From Nitrospinota bacterium (GTDB lineage: Bacteria > Nitrospinota_A > UBA7883), in assembly GCA_029880775.1 (NCBI GenBank), contig JAOUNV010000160.1, forward strand, positions 1-5,571: DNA of 5,571 bases. Reading direction: 5' to 3'. The notes beneath the pieces were generated by a model. It ran no database searches. It saw only the letters and a list, made by a program, of their open reading frames with translations, and had not been told where the DNA came from. The first letter of the stretch is position 1. Each line of letters opens with the position of its first letter. Positions 1 to 5,286 of this stretch are shown one piece after another. Both the position numbers and the translations under genes were made by a program.

Positions 1-319
1 TCTGATGAGCGGCCACCGCTTCCACCAGTTCGGCGTATCCGATCAGCTTTATCCCCGCCTTTCCGCCCCGGATCGCCGCGTCTTCCTCCATGGCGAAGCA
101 ATTTCCCGGCCAGTCCCCGGTTTCGGCGTCAGGGTCGTGAGCGGCTCTGTGCCCGCCAGGTATCCCATAAGGGGACATGTGCCCGAACAGCGAAGAGCCG
201 TTGAACACCCCATCTTGCATGAGGATTACACGGTCCGCCGCCTTGAGAGCCAGCCTGGCCCATTCGCCAGGATTCTCGCCCAGGGGCCGGGTCACCAATA
301 CCAGAGTTTTCGCGCTCAT
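1..319 (-). CDS. DsrH/TusB-like sulfur relay protein (3' end beyond window)
   Basis: This frame starts at ATG 319 and stays open for 106 codons to the left edge, so the stop is not seen. Residues 29-38 (DRVILMQDGV) match the DsrH/TusB core strand and its 'QDGV' motif. Residues 75-85 (FAMEEDAAIRG) match the family's 'vyaLxEDlxARG', and 90-105 match the C-terminal 'ixLIdYxdFVxLxxxH' segment. DsrH/TusB is a small cytoplasmic subunit of the DsrEFH or TusBCD heterohexamer, which relays sulfur as persulfide. About 30 residues (41-73) are inserted relative to E. coli TusB as I remember it, rich in Gly, Pro and His (H47, H57, H61). The only cysteine is C74. The start overlaps the stop of the upstream PLP enzyme by 4 bp (ATGA, 316-319). 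The Shine-Dalgarno is weak (GGA), so translational coupling is likely. The family call rests on motif comparison by eye and is fairly secure; its role in this operon is inferred. Confidence 0.78.
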   Translation of the reverse strand, partial: MSAKTLVLVTRPLGENPGEWARLALKAADRVILMQDGVFNGSSLFGHMSPYGIPGGHRAAHDPDAETGDWPGNCFAMEEDAAIRGGKAGIKLIGYAELVEAVAAHQ

Positions 320-1275
320 TTTTTTCTGTTCCATGGAAAGTCGCCATGCACCACGTCGCACTCGCACGTATCCGGCAAGACAGTGACGATGACTCCCTCG
401 TTAAGGGTCTTCCCCAATTCCACAGCGGCATGAACGGCAGCGCCGCCGGAGGAACCCACCAACACGCTCTCCTCCGTCGCCAGCCTGTCCACCATATTAT
501 AAGCGGCCTCGGTCTTGACGGATATCTTGCCGTCCAGCTCATCGAGATTGTATATGCCAGGCACCAGGGATGATCCCATATGCTTGAGCCCCTCAATGCC
601 ATGTAGCGACTCCTCCGGCTCCACGGCGTAGCATTTTATATTTTGGTTGCGCAGCTTAAGCCCCCGGCTTGTGCCCATGATCGTGCCGGAAGTGCCTATC
701 CCCGCCAGAAAATGCGTCACCTTTCCGTCGGTTTGCTCCCATATTTCCGGCGCGGTGGTGTATAGATGGGCTTTCCAGTTTTCTGGGTTGTTGTACTGGT
801 CGGGCCAGAAATATATTTCAGGATCCTGGCTGTATATCTCCCGGCAGAGCATTATGGAGCCGTCGGAACTTTTGAACGGGTCGGAGTAAATCACCTCCGC
901 GTGGTACGCCGAGGCCATCAGTTGTTTCCGCTCGTTGCATACGTTGCCTGGCATGACAAGCTTCACCTTGTATCCCTTGATAAGGCCGATGAGCGCGTAA
1001 GCCACGCCGGTATTGCCGGAGGTGGAGTCCAAAATGGTCATGCCGGGGCGAAGCTTCCCGGAGCGCTCTCCCTCCTCGATCATCCGCAACGCGGCCCTGG
1101 CCTTCACCGACCCGGAAGCGTTGTGCCATTCCGCCTTAGCGTGGATCTTCACGCCGGGGCAATCCTTCGCCGCGATTTTGGTAATATCCAAAAGTGGCGT
1201 GTTGCCGATATGCTTGAGTATCTCCGGGGTTATTTCATCTGGTTTGAAATACGCCGCCGCAGCCAGCTTGCTCAT
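316..1275 (-). CDS. CysK/CysM-like PLP-dependent cysteine synthase
   Basis: A 319-residue fold-type II PLP enzyme of the cysteine synthase family, close to the usual 300-325 residues. Landmarks are HIGNTPL (22-28), the PLP-lysine segment ASGSVKAR with Lys58, substrate loop STSGNTG (84-90), phosphate-binding loop GTSGT (194-198) and SSGGA (275-279) near the pyridine-nitrogen serine. The family replaces the beta substituent of O-acetylserine or O-phosphoserine with sulfide or a protein thiocarboxylate. A CysO-like carrier and MoeB-like gene in the same operon favour the CysM/CysO route, but the substrate cannot be read directly. Oddities: the loop begins with Ser instead of the usual Pro; Lys58 is followed by Ala-Arg rather than Asp-Arg; the C-terminus reads LPDTCECDVV (300-309) where relatives have LPDxGxRYLS, giving a C304-x-C306 pair. 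It starts 13 bp after the DsrF-like gene, behind an AGG-rich Shine-Dalgarno. Its TGA overlaps the ATG of the DsrH-like gene. Confidence 0.9.
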   Translation of the reverse strand: MSKLAAAAYFKPDEITPEILKHIGNTPLLDITKIAAKDCPGVKIHAKAEWHNASGSVKARAALRMIEEGERSGKLRPGMTILDSTSGNTGVAYALIGLIKGYKVKLVMPGNVCNERKQLMASAYHAEVIYSDPFKSSDGSIMLCREIYSQDPEIYFWPDQYNNPENWKAHLYTTAPEIWEQTDGKVTHFLAGIGTSGTIMGTSRGLKLRNQNIKCYAVEPEESLHGIEGLKHMGSSLVPGIYNLDELDGKISVKTEAAYNMVDRLATEESVLVGSSGGAAVHAAVELGKTLNEGVIVTVLPDTCECDVVHGDFPWNRKK

Positions 1276-1288
1276 AACCTGCCTCGCC

Positions 1289-1636
1289 TTATGAAATAAT
1301 CACGTCCGACTCGTCGAGCATATCGGCCGCGCCGCGCTCGTCGAGCGGAAGAACGTTGTATTTTTCCACTTCCATGCCTGTCTTTTTCATGGACGGGGAA
1401 TGGGAGTATAACTTCACTCCGAGCATGCCCAGGGTCTCCAGGCTTTTGTTTATCTCCATGTTAGATGGATTTTTTCCCATATCGACGCCATTCACCGAAT
1501 AGGTTCCATCGTCTATGAACAGGATGCTGATCCGGTTGCCGTCCTCCAGAGTCATACCCACCGCCATCCGCAGCTTCTCCGCCGTGTAAAAGTTCGGCGG
1601 ACAGTTCACCACAAGCGTCACTCTTTTTTGGGTCAT
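1289..1636 (-). CDS. DsrF/TusC-like sulfur relay protein
   Basis: A 115-residue DsrE/F-superfamily protein. Residues 5-11 form the first beta strand. The 'ISILFIDDGTYSV' stretch (36-48) matches the DsrF/TusC strand ending in an acidic-Asp-Gly turn. Residues 68-73 (LETLGM) and the C-terminal LDESDVIIS resemble the end of E. coli TusC ('ANYDVILRF'). DsrF/TusC is the middle subunit of the DsrEFH/TusBCD hexamer in the cytoplasm. The only cysteine is C12, near the N-terminus; the region where DsrE-type proteins carry the sulfur-accepting cysteine (about 76-84) has His and Ser instead, so this subunit is probably structural. ATG 1636 overlaps the TGA of the DsrE-like gene by 4 bp, with GGTGGTGAG about 7 nt upstream as Shine-Dalgarno. 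A general DsrE-family assignment is safer than the specific DsrF subtype. Confidence 0.8.
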   Translation of the reverse strand: MTQKRVTLVVNCPPNFYTAEKLRMAVGMTLEDGNRISILFIDDGTYSVNGVDMGKNPSNMEINKSLETLGMLGVKLYSHSPSMKKTGMEVEKYNVLPLDERGAADMLDESDVIIS

Positions 1637-1938
1637 GTGAAACTCACCACCCTGTCGAAGTCCTGGATATATCCGGCCAGATCGTACTGGCTGCCATACT
1701 TAACGCCTTCCACTTTTTCCGGGGCCTTTAGCTGGGCCCGGTTGTGGTCGCACACAGTCACCGCCACCCCATGGCCTGCCAGCAGGAGAAAGTCCTCCCG
1801 GGCCAGCAGGGTCACGCCGTCGGCCATGACAAAAACCTGAGTCTCGTGGCCTGCATCCACAGCGGCTCTGGCGATTTTTACCGCGCTCTCGGCCGAGGGG
1901 CTGGAAAAGCCCTTGTGCAGAAGCAGAAGTATTTTCAA
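1633..1938 (-). CDS. DsrE/TusD-like sulfur-accepting protein
   Basis: A 101-residue DsrE/F-superfamily protein: N-terminal strand KILLLLH (2-8), an Ala-rich helix (15-30), strand TQVFVMADGV (33-42), then 'GVAVTVCDHNRAQL' (57-70), and an end (DFDRVVSF, 93-100) like the TusD C-terminus. C63 lies where DsrE and TusD carry their persulfide-forming cysteine, and is the only cysteine. This supports a role as sulfur acceptor and donor rather than a structural subunit. It is short compared with TusD (about 128 residues). The predicted start is TTG at 1938, overlapping the TGA of the MoeB-like gene (TTGA, 1935-1938). A GGGGGA run 4 nt upstream is a usable Shine-Dalgarno, and no better in-frame start precedes the conserved strand. 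The gene should be translated by coupling to its upstream neighbour. Confidence 0.82.
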   Translation of the reverse strand: MKILLLLHKGFSSPSAESAVKIARAAVDAGHETQVFVMADGVTLLAREDFLLLAGHGVAVTVCDHNRAQLKAPEKVEGVKYGSQYDLAGYIQDFDRVVSFT

Positions 1939-2741
1939 TGTTCCCCCATCCCGCAGAACTGTTCGTAATCTATAAGTTCCGTTACCGTGGGGTTATCGCC
2001 GCAGACGGGGCAGTCCACATCCCGCCGCAGGTTAAGCTTTCGAAACTCCACCTTCAGCGCGTTGTACATCAGAAGCTTGCCCACCAGCGCGTCTCCCTTG
2101 TCGAGGATCTGCTTGATCACCTCCACAGCCTGTAGAGTGCCCACCACACCGGCCAGCACGCCCAATACGCCAGCCTCCTGGCAGCTGGGAACCATCCCAG
2201 GCGGGGGTGGCTCCGGGTAGAGACAGCGGTAGCAGGGGCCGGTTTTCGGTTTGAACACCGTCACCTGGCCATCGAACCTGAATATGGAGCCATGGATATT
2301 GGTCTTGCCCAGCATCACGCAGGCGTCGTTGACCAGGTATCGGGTGGGGAAGTTGTCGGAGCCGTCCACCACGATCTCATAGTCCTTGAATATAGTCATG
2401 ACGTTTTCGGCTGAAAGCCTTTCGTTGTGGACCACCACATTCACGTCCGGGTTCAGGTTTTCGATAAACCTTTTGGCCGACTCTGTTTTGTGGACACCCA
2501 CAGTGGCCTTGCTGTGGATCACCTGCCGCTGCAGATTGGACATGTCTACTATATCGAAATCGAGCACACCGATGGTTCCCACCCCGGCGGCGGCCAGGTA
2601 TTGCAATATGGGGGAGCCGAGACCTCCGGCGCCGAGGCAGAGAACCTTGGCGTTAAGAAGCTTGGCTTGCCCCACTCCTCCCACCTCCGGCAGGATTATG
2701 TGGCGGCTGTAACGGTATATTTGTTCTTCCGTAAAGTCCAT
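1935..2741 (-). CDS. moeB: MoeB/ThiF-family sulfur-carrier adenylyltransferase
   Basis: A 268-residue E1-like enzyme that uses ATP to adenylate the C-terminal glycine of a ubiquitin-fold sulfur carrier before sulfur is added. Visible elements: RYSRHIILPEVG (10-21), typical of the family; nucleotide loop GAGGLGS (37-43); acidic D61 and D63; SNLQRQ with Arg72; Lys85; DGSDNFPTRYLVND (126-139) with the adenylation Asp129. Two CxxC pairs (170/173 and 244/247) should bind a structural zinc, and C187 sits at the conserved cysteine position. Length is near E. coli MoeB (about 250). There is no C-terminal rhodanese domain, so sulfur must come from another protein. The start follows a strong AAGGAGA at good spacing. 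The gene lies 90 bp after the carrier gene, its likely substrate. MoeB, ThiF, HesA and MoeZ types are hard to separate by sequence; the cysteine-synthase context favours a MoeZ/CysO-like role over molybdopterin or thiamine. Confidence 0.93.
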   Translation of the reverse strand: MDFTEEQIYRYSRHIILPEVGGVGQAKLLNAKVLCLGAGGLGSPILQYLAAAGVGTIGVLDFDIVDMSNLQRQVIHSKATVGVHKTESAKRFIENLNPDVNVVVHNERLSAENVMTIFKDYEIVVDGSDNFPTRYLVNDACVMLGKTNIHGSIFRFDGQVTVFKPKTGPCYRCLYPEPPPPGMVPSCQEAGVLGVLAGVVGTLQAVEVIKQILDKGDALVGKLLMYNALKVEFRKLNLRRDVDCPVCGDNPTVTELIDYEQFCGMGEH

Positions 2742-2752
2742 GCGGTGTCTCC

Positions 2753-2830
2753 TTACACGAGGCTGGCGTATTGTCGGGAATAGGACAGAGCGCCAACAAT
2801 GGCTGTCTCCAAGGCTATATCCCGCAACAT
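2753..2830 (-). CDS. Possible 25-residue peptide between carrier and adenylyltransferase genes
   Basis: The 90-bp gap between the sulfur-carrier and MoeB-like genes contains a small open frame that nearly fills it. ATG 2830 lies one base after the carrier stop, and TAA 2753-2755 ends just before the moeB Shine-Dalgarno. The product would be MLRDIALETA followed by IVGALSYSRQYASLV, with no recognisable motif. A GGAGG inside the end of the carrier gene lies 11 nt before the ATG, a slightly long spacing. The frame may be real, a coupling peptide that keeps ribosomes moving into moeB, a remnant of a lost gene, or chance, since 25 open codons is not rare. I do not assign a function. Confidence 0.25.
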   Translation of the reverse strand: MLRDIALETAIVGALSYSRQYASLV

Positions 2831-2831
2831 G

Positions 2832-3116
2832 CTAGTCTCGGCCTCCGGCGATGGCGGGGATCACGGAGATGTCGTCGCCGTCGCTCAGTTTTGTGTTTTC
2901 TCCGTCCAGGAAGCGGATATCCTCTTCGTTGACGTAGATATTGATAAACCTTCGCAGCTTCCCTTCTTCATCGTACAGCCGCTCCTTGAAACCTGGAAAT
3001 TTCTCCTCCAGAGCGTCAACCACATCCTTGATTGTCTCCCCGTCCCCGGCAATTTCGCTCTCCCCGCTGGTGAGCCGCTGTAGCGGCGTGGGGATGCGTA
3101 TTTTCACATTCGCCAT
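2832..3116 (-). CDS. MoaD/ThiS/CysO-like sulfur-carrier protein with Gly-Gly-Arg-Asp end
   Basis: A 94-residue beta-grasp sulfur carrier. The N-terminus (VKIRIPTPLQRLT, 4-16) and the stretch FINIYVNEEDIRFLDGE (57-73) with the C-terminal VIPAIAGG closely follow mycobacterial CysO as I remember it ('FVNIYVNDEDVRF', 'ILPAVAGG'). Such carriers are activated as acyl-adenylate at the terminal glycine, turned into a thiocarboxylate, and hand the sulfur to a synthase. The oddity is the end: two residues, Arg93-Asp94, follow Gly91-Gly92, so the diglycine is not terminal. In HcyS and QbsE systems such extensions are removed by a JAMM metallopeptidase; none is coded here. The start has AGAGGAT a few bases upstream, and the gene lies 30 bp after thrC. 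The CysO type is more likely than MoaD or ThiS, given the neighbouring CysM-like enzyme. Confidence 0.88.
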   Translation of the reverse strand: MANVKIRIPTPLQRLTSGESEIAGDGETIKDVVDALEEKFPGFKERLYDEEGKLRRFINIYVNEEDIRFLDGENTKLSDGDDISVIPAIAGGRD

Positions 3117-3146
3117 CTTTATCCTCTTTATATATAGTCTTGCTGG

Positions 3147-4376
3147 TTACAAATCTGATTGTATGTCCTTGAACACGGAAAGCTTCGGCTCTATCACCAC
3201 CGGCGCCCGGAGATGATCCTCCACAGCCTCAGTGGTCTTGAGGCCCTGGCCCGTGATGGAAATCACAGTTATTTCGTCCTTGCCGATCCTCCCCTGTTCG
3301 ATCAGCTTTTTCGTCACCCCCACGGCCACACCTCCGGCGGTTTCCGTGAATATACCTTCCGTTCGGGCCAGAAGCTTTATAGCGTCCACGATCTCCGGGT
3401 CGGATACATCCTCGCCCCATCCGCCGGTGCCCCGGGCCACTTTAATTCCGTAATATCCATCCGCCGGGTTGCCGATGGCTATGCTCTTGGCGATAGTGTT
3501 CGGCTTCACCGGCTTAAAGTCGTCCACACCGGCCTTGATGGCGGTGGTCACCGGGCTGCACCCTGTCGCCTGGGCGGCGAAGATTTTTGTTTTCACCTCA
3601 CCGATAAGCCCCAGCGACTCAAACTCCTTGAACGCCTTATGTATCTTGGTTATCAGGCTGGACCCGGCCACGGGCGTGATCACGTTGTCCGGCGCGCGCC
3701 ATCCCAGCTGCTCGGCGATCTCGTAGCCAAAAGTCTTGCTCCCATCGCCATAGAAAGGGCGGATGTTTATGTTCACGAAGGCCCAGGGAAAAACCGTGGC
3801 CACCTCAGAGCAGAACCGGTTCACGTCATCATAAGAGCCCTTGATGCTGATAATCTTCGTGTCGTAAATGGACGTTCCCAGGATTTTGGAGGACTCCAGA
3901 TCGCTGGGGATGAAAATATAGCTTTTCAATCCGGCGCTGGCGGCATGGGAGGCCACGGAGTTGGCAAGGTTGCCCGTGGAGGCGCAGGCGATGGTGTCGT
4001 AACCAAACTCCACCGCCTTGTTCACCGCTGCGGCCACCACCCGGTCCTTGAAGGACAACGTGGGGTGGCAGACGGAATCGTTTTTGAGATAAAGATTGTT
4101 CAATCCCAGCGCGGCGCCCAGGTTTTTCGCCCGGACAAGCGGGGTGAACCCGTTGTCCAGCCCAACTGTGGGGTCCCCGTCTATGGGGATCAGCTCTCGA
4201 TAGCGCCACATGTTGGCTGGGCGGGATTCTATCACTTCCCTTGTCAGGGCGCGCTTAATTCCTTCATAGTCATAGCGGACCTCCAAGGGTCCGAAGCAAA
4301 ACTCGCATACATGAATAGGCTCGGTGGGATACTCCCTGGCGCATTCCCTGCACTTAAGCCCCTGCACAAAACTCAT
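3147..4376 (-). CDS. thrC: Threonine synthase (PLP-dependent, zinc-ribbon type)
   Basis: A 409-residue threonine synthase, which converts O-phosphohomoserine to threonine and phosphate in the last step of threonine biosynthesis. An N-terminal zinc ribbon has Cys9, Cys12, Cys24 and Cys27. The core follows: GFTPLVRA (76-83), the PLP-lysine motif LSFKDR with Lys110, ASTGNLANS (the phosphate-binding region), and AKSIAIGNPADGYY and TETAGGVAVG further on. Length and motifs agree with bacterial threonine synthases of the short zinc-ribbon type. The start is the first ATG before the zinc ribbon; AGGAAAGG lies about 12 nt upstream, which is rather far. It is the first gene after the promoter at 4576-4604. 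Its place at the head of a sulfur-transfer operon is noteworthy: paralogues such as methanogen cysteate synthase use O-phosphoserine and sulfite, so a sulfur-related substrate cannot be excluded, although the motifs favour ordinary threonine synthase. Confidence 0.92.
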   Translation of the reverse strand: MSFVQGLKCRECAREYPTEPIHVCEFCFGPLEVRYDYEGIKRALTREVIESRPANMWRYRELIPIDGDPTVGLDNGFTPLVRAKNLGAALGLNNLYLKNDSVCHPTLSFKDRVVAAAVNKAVEFGYDTIACASTGNLANSVASHAASAGLKSYIFIPSDLESSKILGTSIYDTKIISIKGSYDDVNRFCSEVATVFPWAFVNINIRPFYGDGSKTFGYEIAEQLGWRAPDNVITPVAGSSLITKIHKAFKEFESLGLIGEVKTKIFAAQATGCSPVTTAIKAGVDDFKPVKPNTIAKSIAIGNPADGYYGIKVARGTGGWGEDVSDPEIVDAIKLLARTEGIFTETAGGVAVGVTKKLIEQGRIGKDEITVISITGQGLKTTEAVEDHLRAPVVIEPKLSVFKDIQSDL

Positions 4377-4569
4377 ATACTTAAATAACCTTTCCTGTCG
4401 GAGAATCAGGCCTGGGCCGCCACGGCGTTGGCTTGGCGGAAGACCACCACAATGTTGCGCCAGCCGCCGCCCCGCCTCTGGGAGAACGCATTCAAATACA
4501 AAAACGTATCACCACCTCGGGCGCATAATGGAAGCGCGCCTGGCCCTTGGGAATACCCAAGCAACTTAC
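4377..4569 (-). promoter_or_regulatory. Long 5' leader of the thrC operon with two hairpins
   Basis: From the predicted transcription start near 4569 to the thrC ATG the leader is about 193 nt. It begins with a perfect 6-bp hairpin (CTTGGG-TATT-CCCAAG, 4546-4561) and a second stem (GGCGC/GCGCC, 4520-4540). About 15 nt downstream is a T5 run, too far for a standard terminator. A 36-codon frame (4381-4491) ends 4 nt before thrC but lacks a Shine-Dalgarno and has only three Thr codons and one Ile, so it does not look like a classic threonine attenuator peptide. I recognise no known riboswitch. Confidence 0.4.
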
Positions 4570-4575
4570 TTGGAT

Positions 4576-4604
4576 ATTAAACGATACCTTATTGTTCTTG
4601 TCAA
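4576..4604 (-). promoter_or_regulatory. Sigma70-type promoter for the thrC sulfur operon
   Basis: On the minus strand TTGACA (4599-4604) is a perfect -35 box, followed by a 17-bp spacer and TTTAAT (4576-4581), 5 of 6 to the -10 consensus. It is in an AT-rich part of the gene-free region and points toward thrC. Transcription should start near 4569. It is the only strong promoter I see upstream of the seven-gene block, so it probably drives all of it. Confidence 0.75.
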
Positions 4605-4697
4605 GTATTAGGTTAAAGTGAATAGAGGGCAGGGGTGTTTATGCGTCGGAGCGATAAGAAGGCATGGGGTGGAAAGATGGATGACTTTCGCGATACG

Positions 4698-4722
4698 TCC
4701 TCCTCCCCTAGCCGGAGGGGGA
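4698..4722. repeat. Inverted repeat, 9-bp stem, downstream of the secreted-protein gene
   Basis: The arms TCCTCCTCC (4698-4706) and GGAGGGGGA (4714-4722) pair over 9 bp with one G-T wobble around a 7-base loop. It lies about 70 bp beyond the stop of the secreted-protein gene and upstream of the operon promoter. There is no T-run on either side in either direction, so a Rho-independent terminator is not supported. It could protect the 3' end of the transcript. Confidence 0.4.
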
Positions 4723-4779
4723 AGACCTCGCGCATCCAGCTCGAAGATATCAAAGCCGGACATGGAACGCGTCAGTGGC

Positions 4780-4797
4780 TAATCCCTCAATGGATTA
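4780..4797. repeat. Perfect 6-bp inverted repeat over the stop codon of the secreted-protein gene
   Basis: TAATCC (4780-4785) and GGATTA (4792-4797) are perfect complements around a 6-base loop, and one arm includes the stop codon TAA of the gene ending at 4795. It has no T-run, so it is a weak terminator candidate at best and could be chance. Confidence 0.3.
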
Positions 4798-5244
4798 CAT
4801 CGCCTTCTCGAACTTAAATCCCCTGGCGTTGCTGATAAACCTGACATTGAGGGTGTATCCGCTGGGTATGGCCACCAGAATTTGCTGCGCTCCAGTGACC
4901 GACTCCTTGAGTAAGGTGGACCAGCCACGGTGGCAATTTCTTATCTCGCCTGACGCCTGATGCTTTCTGCCGTCAGCCGATGTCATGAAAATCTTGGAGC
5001 CAATTGTGTTCCCATCCTCCACAAAACAAAGCTCCAGAGTGTAGGAGCAGGGAGATGATTTTCCGGGGAATCCGTTTATCCAGTATTGCGCCCTTTTCTT
5101 GGAGCCGCCCCCCTCTTTCAGATCCGCGACTCCGATAATCGTGCCGCATCCCTGTGCGGCGATGGCGGCGCCACTTTGGCTGAGTAAAAAAACCGCGACA
5201 CCCAAGCTGATTCCCAAGAGAAACTTCGAATGATTCTTGTCCAT
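4795..5244 (-). CDS. Small secreted four-cysteine protein of unknown function
   Basis: A 149-residue protein that I do not recognise. The N-terminus is a clear Sec signal peptide: charged MDKNHSK, a hydrophobic core (8-21), and a likely cleavage site after AIA (about residue 29 or 30). The sequence before Cys33 is not a lipobox, so it is probably a soluble periplasmic or secreted protein rather than a lipoprotein. The mature part of about 120 residues has four cysteines (33, 66, 73, 104), enough for two disulfides, and looks beta-rich with many Gly, Ser and Thr residues. The start has an excellent AAGGAG 7 nt upstream. It appears to be its own transcription unit between rsmD and the sulfur operon, and nothing links it to sulfur transfer beyond position. 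Confidence 0.8.
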   Translation of the reverse strand: MDKNHSKFLLGISLGVAVFLLSQSGAAIAAQGCGTIIGVADLKEGGGSKKRAQYWINGFPGKSSPCSYTLELCFVEDGNTIGSKIFMTSADGRKHQASGEIRNCHRGWSTLLKESVTGAQQILVAIPSGYTLNVRFISNARGFKFEKAM

Positions 5245-5270
5245 AAAAACACTCCTTTGTATACAAACGC

Positions 5271-5286
5271 TAAGCGGATTCTAACA
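5271..5286 (-). promoter_or_regulatory. Extended -10 promoter candidate for the secreted-protein gene
   Basis: On the minus strand TG-T-TAGAAT (5278-5286) fits an extended -10 box, with TAGAAT 5 of 6 to consensus. No good -35 box is present at normal spacing, which the TG element can compensate. Transcription would start near 5271, giving a leader of about 27 nt that carries the AAGGAG Shine-Dalgarno. Confidence 0.35.

Noticed and set aside
129..602. A 157-codon minus-strand frame overlapping the synthase and DsrH-like genes
   Set aside because: It crosses two genes that both have clear family motifs in other frames, and its Trp- and Arg-rich product is typical of an out-of-frame reading.
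766..1299. A 177-codon plus-strand frame opposite the cysteine synthase gene
   Set aside because: It is antisense to a well-supported gene and has no recognisable motif or convincing ribosome binding site.
3159..4388. A 409-codon open frame on the plus strand across thrC
   Set aside because: It mirrors the threonine synthase gene, has no family motifs and arises from the codon bias of the GC-rich minus-strand gene.
4500..4520. T-box-like stretch GGTGGTGATACG in the thrC leader
   Set aside because: It lacks the conserved T-box core, no specifier stem or antiterminator/terminator pair is visible, and the likeness is short enough to be chance.
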